Source: VMCP01 sp964408945 (GTDB lineage Bacteria; Bacteroidota; Bacteroidia; NS11-12g; UBA955). Taken from it: a stretch of 33,927 nt of DNA. The DNA is taken from NCBI GenBank assembly GCA_964408945.1, contig CAYPBJ010000024.1, positions 1-33,927 of the forward strand, written 5' to 3'. Positions 32,922-33,927 of this stretch are shown here, piece after piece. Numbering within the stretch: position 1 is the stretch's first letter; each line of letters begins with the position of its first letter. The translations under genes and the position numbers were made by a program. The notes under the pieces are model-generated. The model saw only the letters and a list, made by a program, of their open reading frames with translations, did no database searches and was not told the DNA's origin.

Positions 32922-33743
32922 TTACTTTGTAAATGCACTGTAAATTGTTAATAAATCAGACGGTTTCAACATAACTGTTTGTTGTATTGAAGGGATATAT
33001 AACAAGAACTCTTTTTCACTAAGATCTGCAATACACTTTTCTTCATTCAATAAGCCTGAACTAATGTAAAAAATAGTGTGGTGGTCATCCTTCTTCAAAG
33101 TTGAGTTTCCATGATCTACGTATAAATATTCTGGATTACCTAAGCTATCGTATACAATGTAGAGAATTTGATCTCTGTTGATATTGTAAATATTGTTAAT
33201 AGATAGCCACCTATTACTCTTGGATCTGTTAGTCCTCACATAAATTGAATCTGGGCTTAAATAATCTGTTTTATGGTTTTTGTCAATTTTCTTAAGTACG
33301 TCAAACAATAGTTTTTCCCATGCTCTTTTATCATATTTTAAATAAGCACCTTTTATATATTTGGTGCCGTATTTAGTTATATATTCTTCATTTCCAATTA
33401 CCCTAAGATATACATAAGTTGGACTGTCTTTTTGGTGCAAATAATACACTAATGCATTTGCTCTGTAGATGTCAGTATAACTATTAAAATTCCAACACAG
33501 AGTACCTAATTCAAATTCCGATGGAATACTAATTTCATTATTTTCAATCAACCACTCAAGCATTATTGCTTCTTGTTGATCTTCAATTTCATTGATCGCC
33601 ATTTTTGAAGCAAGAATTCCCAATCCAAGGCCAACAACTCCGCCCGCAATTGCGGCGGTAGTATTATTTTGTGCTTTTATATTGTTGTTAAGCATTGATA
33701 TTAATATCAGCACTACTAGGGATTTTTTTAGGTTAAAAATCAT
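32922..33743 (-). CDS. Hypothetical exported protein, AT-rich orphan
   Basis: 273 residues from ATG 33743; the codon two positions upstream is TTG and less likely. A signal peptide (MIFNLKKSLVVLILISMLNN to about AQ) is followed by a glycine-rich hydrophobic segment (AAIAGGVVGLGLGILASKMA) that resembles a glycine-zipper membrane helix. A soluble domain rich in Tyr, Asn and Asp comes next. I recognise no family. Base composition is visibly more AT-rich than its neighbours, suggesting recent acquisition or a fast-evolving gene. An exact -7 box ends 3 bases before the ATG. It is convergent with the PepSY-like gene and divergent from the next one. Confidence 0.7.
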   Translation of the reverse strand: MIFNLKKSLVVLILISMLNNNIKAQNNTTAAIAGGVVGLGLGILASKMAINEIEDQQEAIMLEWLIENNEISIPSEFELGTLCWNFNSYTDIYRANALVYYLHQKDSPTYVYLRVIGNEEYITKYGTKYIKGAYLKYDKRAWEKLLFDVLKKIDKNHKTDYLSPDSIYVRTNRSKSNRWLSINNIYNINRDQILYIVYDSLGNPEYLYVDHGNSTLKKDDHHTIFYISSGLLNEEKCIADLSEKEFLLYIPSIQQTVMLKPSDLLTIYSAFTK

Positions 33744-33746
33744 TTT

Positions 33747-33754
33747 CAAATATA
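33747..33754 (-). promoter_or_regulatory. -7 promoter box of the orphan gene, abutting the ATG
   Basis: TATATTTG on the minus strand, an exact TAnnTTTG, then AAA and ATG. Because this stretch is AT-rich, chance is a larger risk here than at the other boxes. Confidence 0.4.
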
Positions 33755-33818
33755 ATCTCTATTTGGGTTCGATTTTTTAAGTCTATTTCTCTAAAATTGC
33801 TCCGTGCATAAAACGTAC

Positions 33819-33927
33819 ATGAAATTCTGGGTCATTTTGACCTTCTTCAATCTCTCTGTGGCCGAAGGTGGGGCTCAAGCCAATTTCTTTGATCGATTGG
33901 CCGACTCGGCCTATACATTGACCAAAC
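33819..33927 (+). CDS. N-terminus of an exported protein, possibly DUF1287 family (cut by window edge)
   Basis: 36 codons run open to the window edge. A short hydrophobic leader (MKFWVILTFFNLSVAEGGAQ) resembles a signal peptide. The next residues, NFFDRLADSAYTLTK, resemble the opening helix of DUF1287 proteins, exported NlpC/P60-like proteins of unknown function. The similarity is from memory over few residues, so the family is uncertain; that a gene begins here is more secure. No exact -7 box was seen in the 75 bases between this gene and the orphan gene. Confidence 0.5.
   Translation, partial: MKFWVILTFFNLSVAEGGAQANFFDRLADSAYTLTK

Overview
The window comes from a member of the Bacteroidota, most likely a Flavobacteriales-type aerobe. 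Four things point this way: two secreted proteins end in type IX secretion sorting domains, the TonB-dependent receptor has a carboxypeptidase-like N-terminal domain, bacillithiol-linked YtxJ and the DUF4271-HemD pair are present, and many genes are preceded by the Bacteroidota -7 promoter box TAnnTTTG. Almost everything is ordinary, tightly packed chromosomal housekeeping. I see no prophage, insertion sequence, integrase, CRISPR array, rRNA or tRNA.

Layout. 1-1157: recJ on the minus strand, cut by the left edge. 1214-5107: a plus-strand run of a type IX cargo protein and the three-gene proton-translocating transhydrogenase (pntAA, pntAB, pntB). 5120-7679: a thioredoxin-fold DUF255 protein and a divergent small secreted protein. 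7686-14553: a minus-strand block of secreted nuclease, pyrD, purH, a DUF5522 protein and secA. 14713-17118: a TonB-dependent receptor, convergent with a double-domain universal stress protein. 18060-20240: a 726-residue cysteine-rich repeat protein with a type IX sorting domain. 20329-23206: hemW diverging from DUF4271-hemD. 23182-25731: a THUMP-like methyltransferase whose ATG interlocks with that of a tiny lipoprotein on the other strand, followed by ytxJ, a hotdog thioesterase and smpB. 25725-26406: a VapBC-like toxin-antitoxin pair with an apparent operator. 26477-30227: menD, an MBL-fold hydrolase, a terminator and lpdA. 30261-32075: typA. 32076-32305: an intergenic region with a G-rich tandem array. 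32306-33743: a PepSY-like lipoprotein and an AT-rich orphan gene. From 33819: the start of a probable DUF1287 gene.

How the genes work together. Several serve redox and respiratory balance: transhydrogenase, menaquinone synthesis, quinone-linked PyrD, lipoamide dehydrogenase, YtxJ, and possibly the MBL hydrolase as a thiol-ester hydrolase. Others serve the envelope and secretion: SecA, TonB receptor, two type IX cargos, secreted nuclease and lipoproteins.

The most interesting observation is in the cysteine-rich surface protein. It has seven repeats built on an eight-cysteine template. Every repeat that departs from the template lacks exactly two cysteines, in recurring combinations, and this predicts a disulfide map. 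Other points worth checking are the vapBC operator with half-sites two helical turns apart, a group of genes whose start codon sits 3-4 bases after the -7 box (probable leaderless transcripts), the shared CATG start, and the G-rich array upstream of typA.
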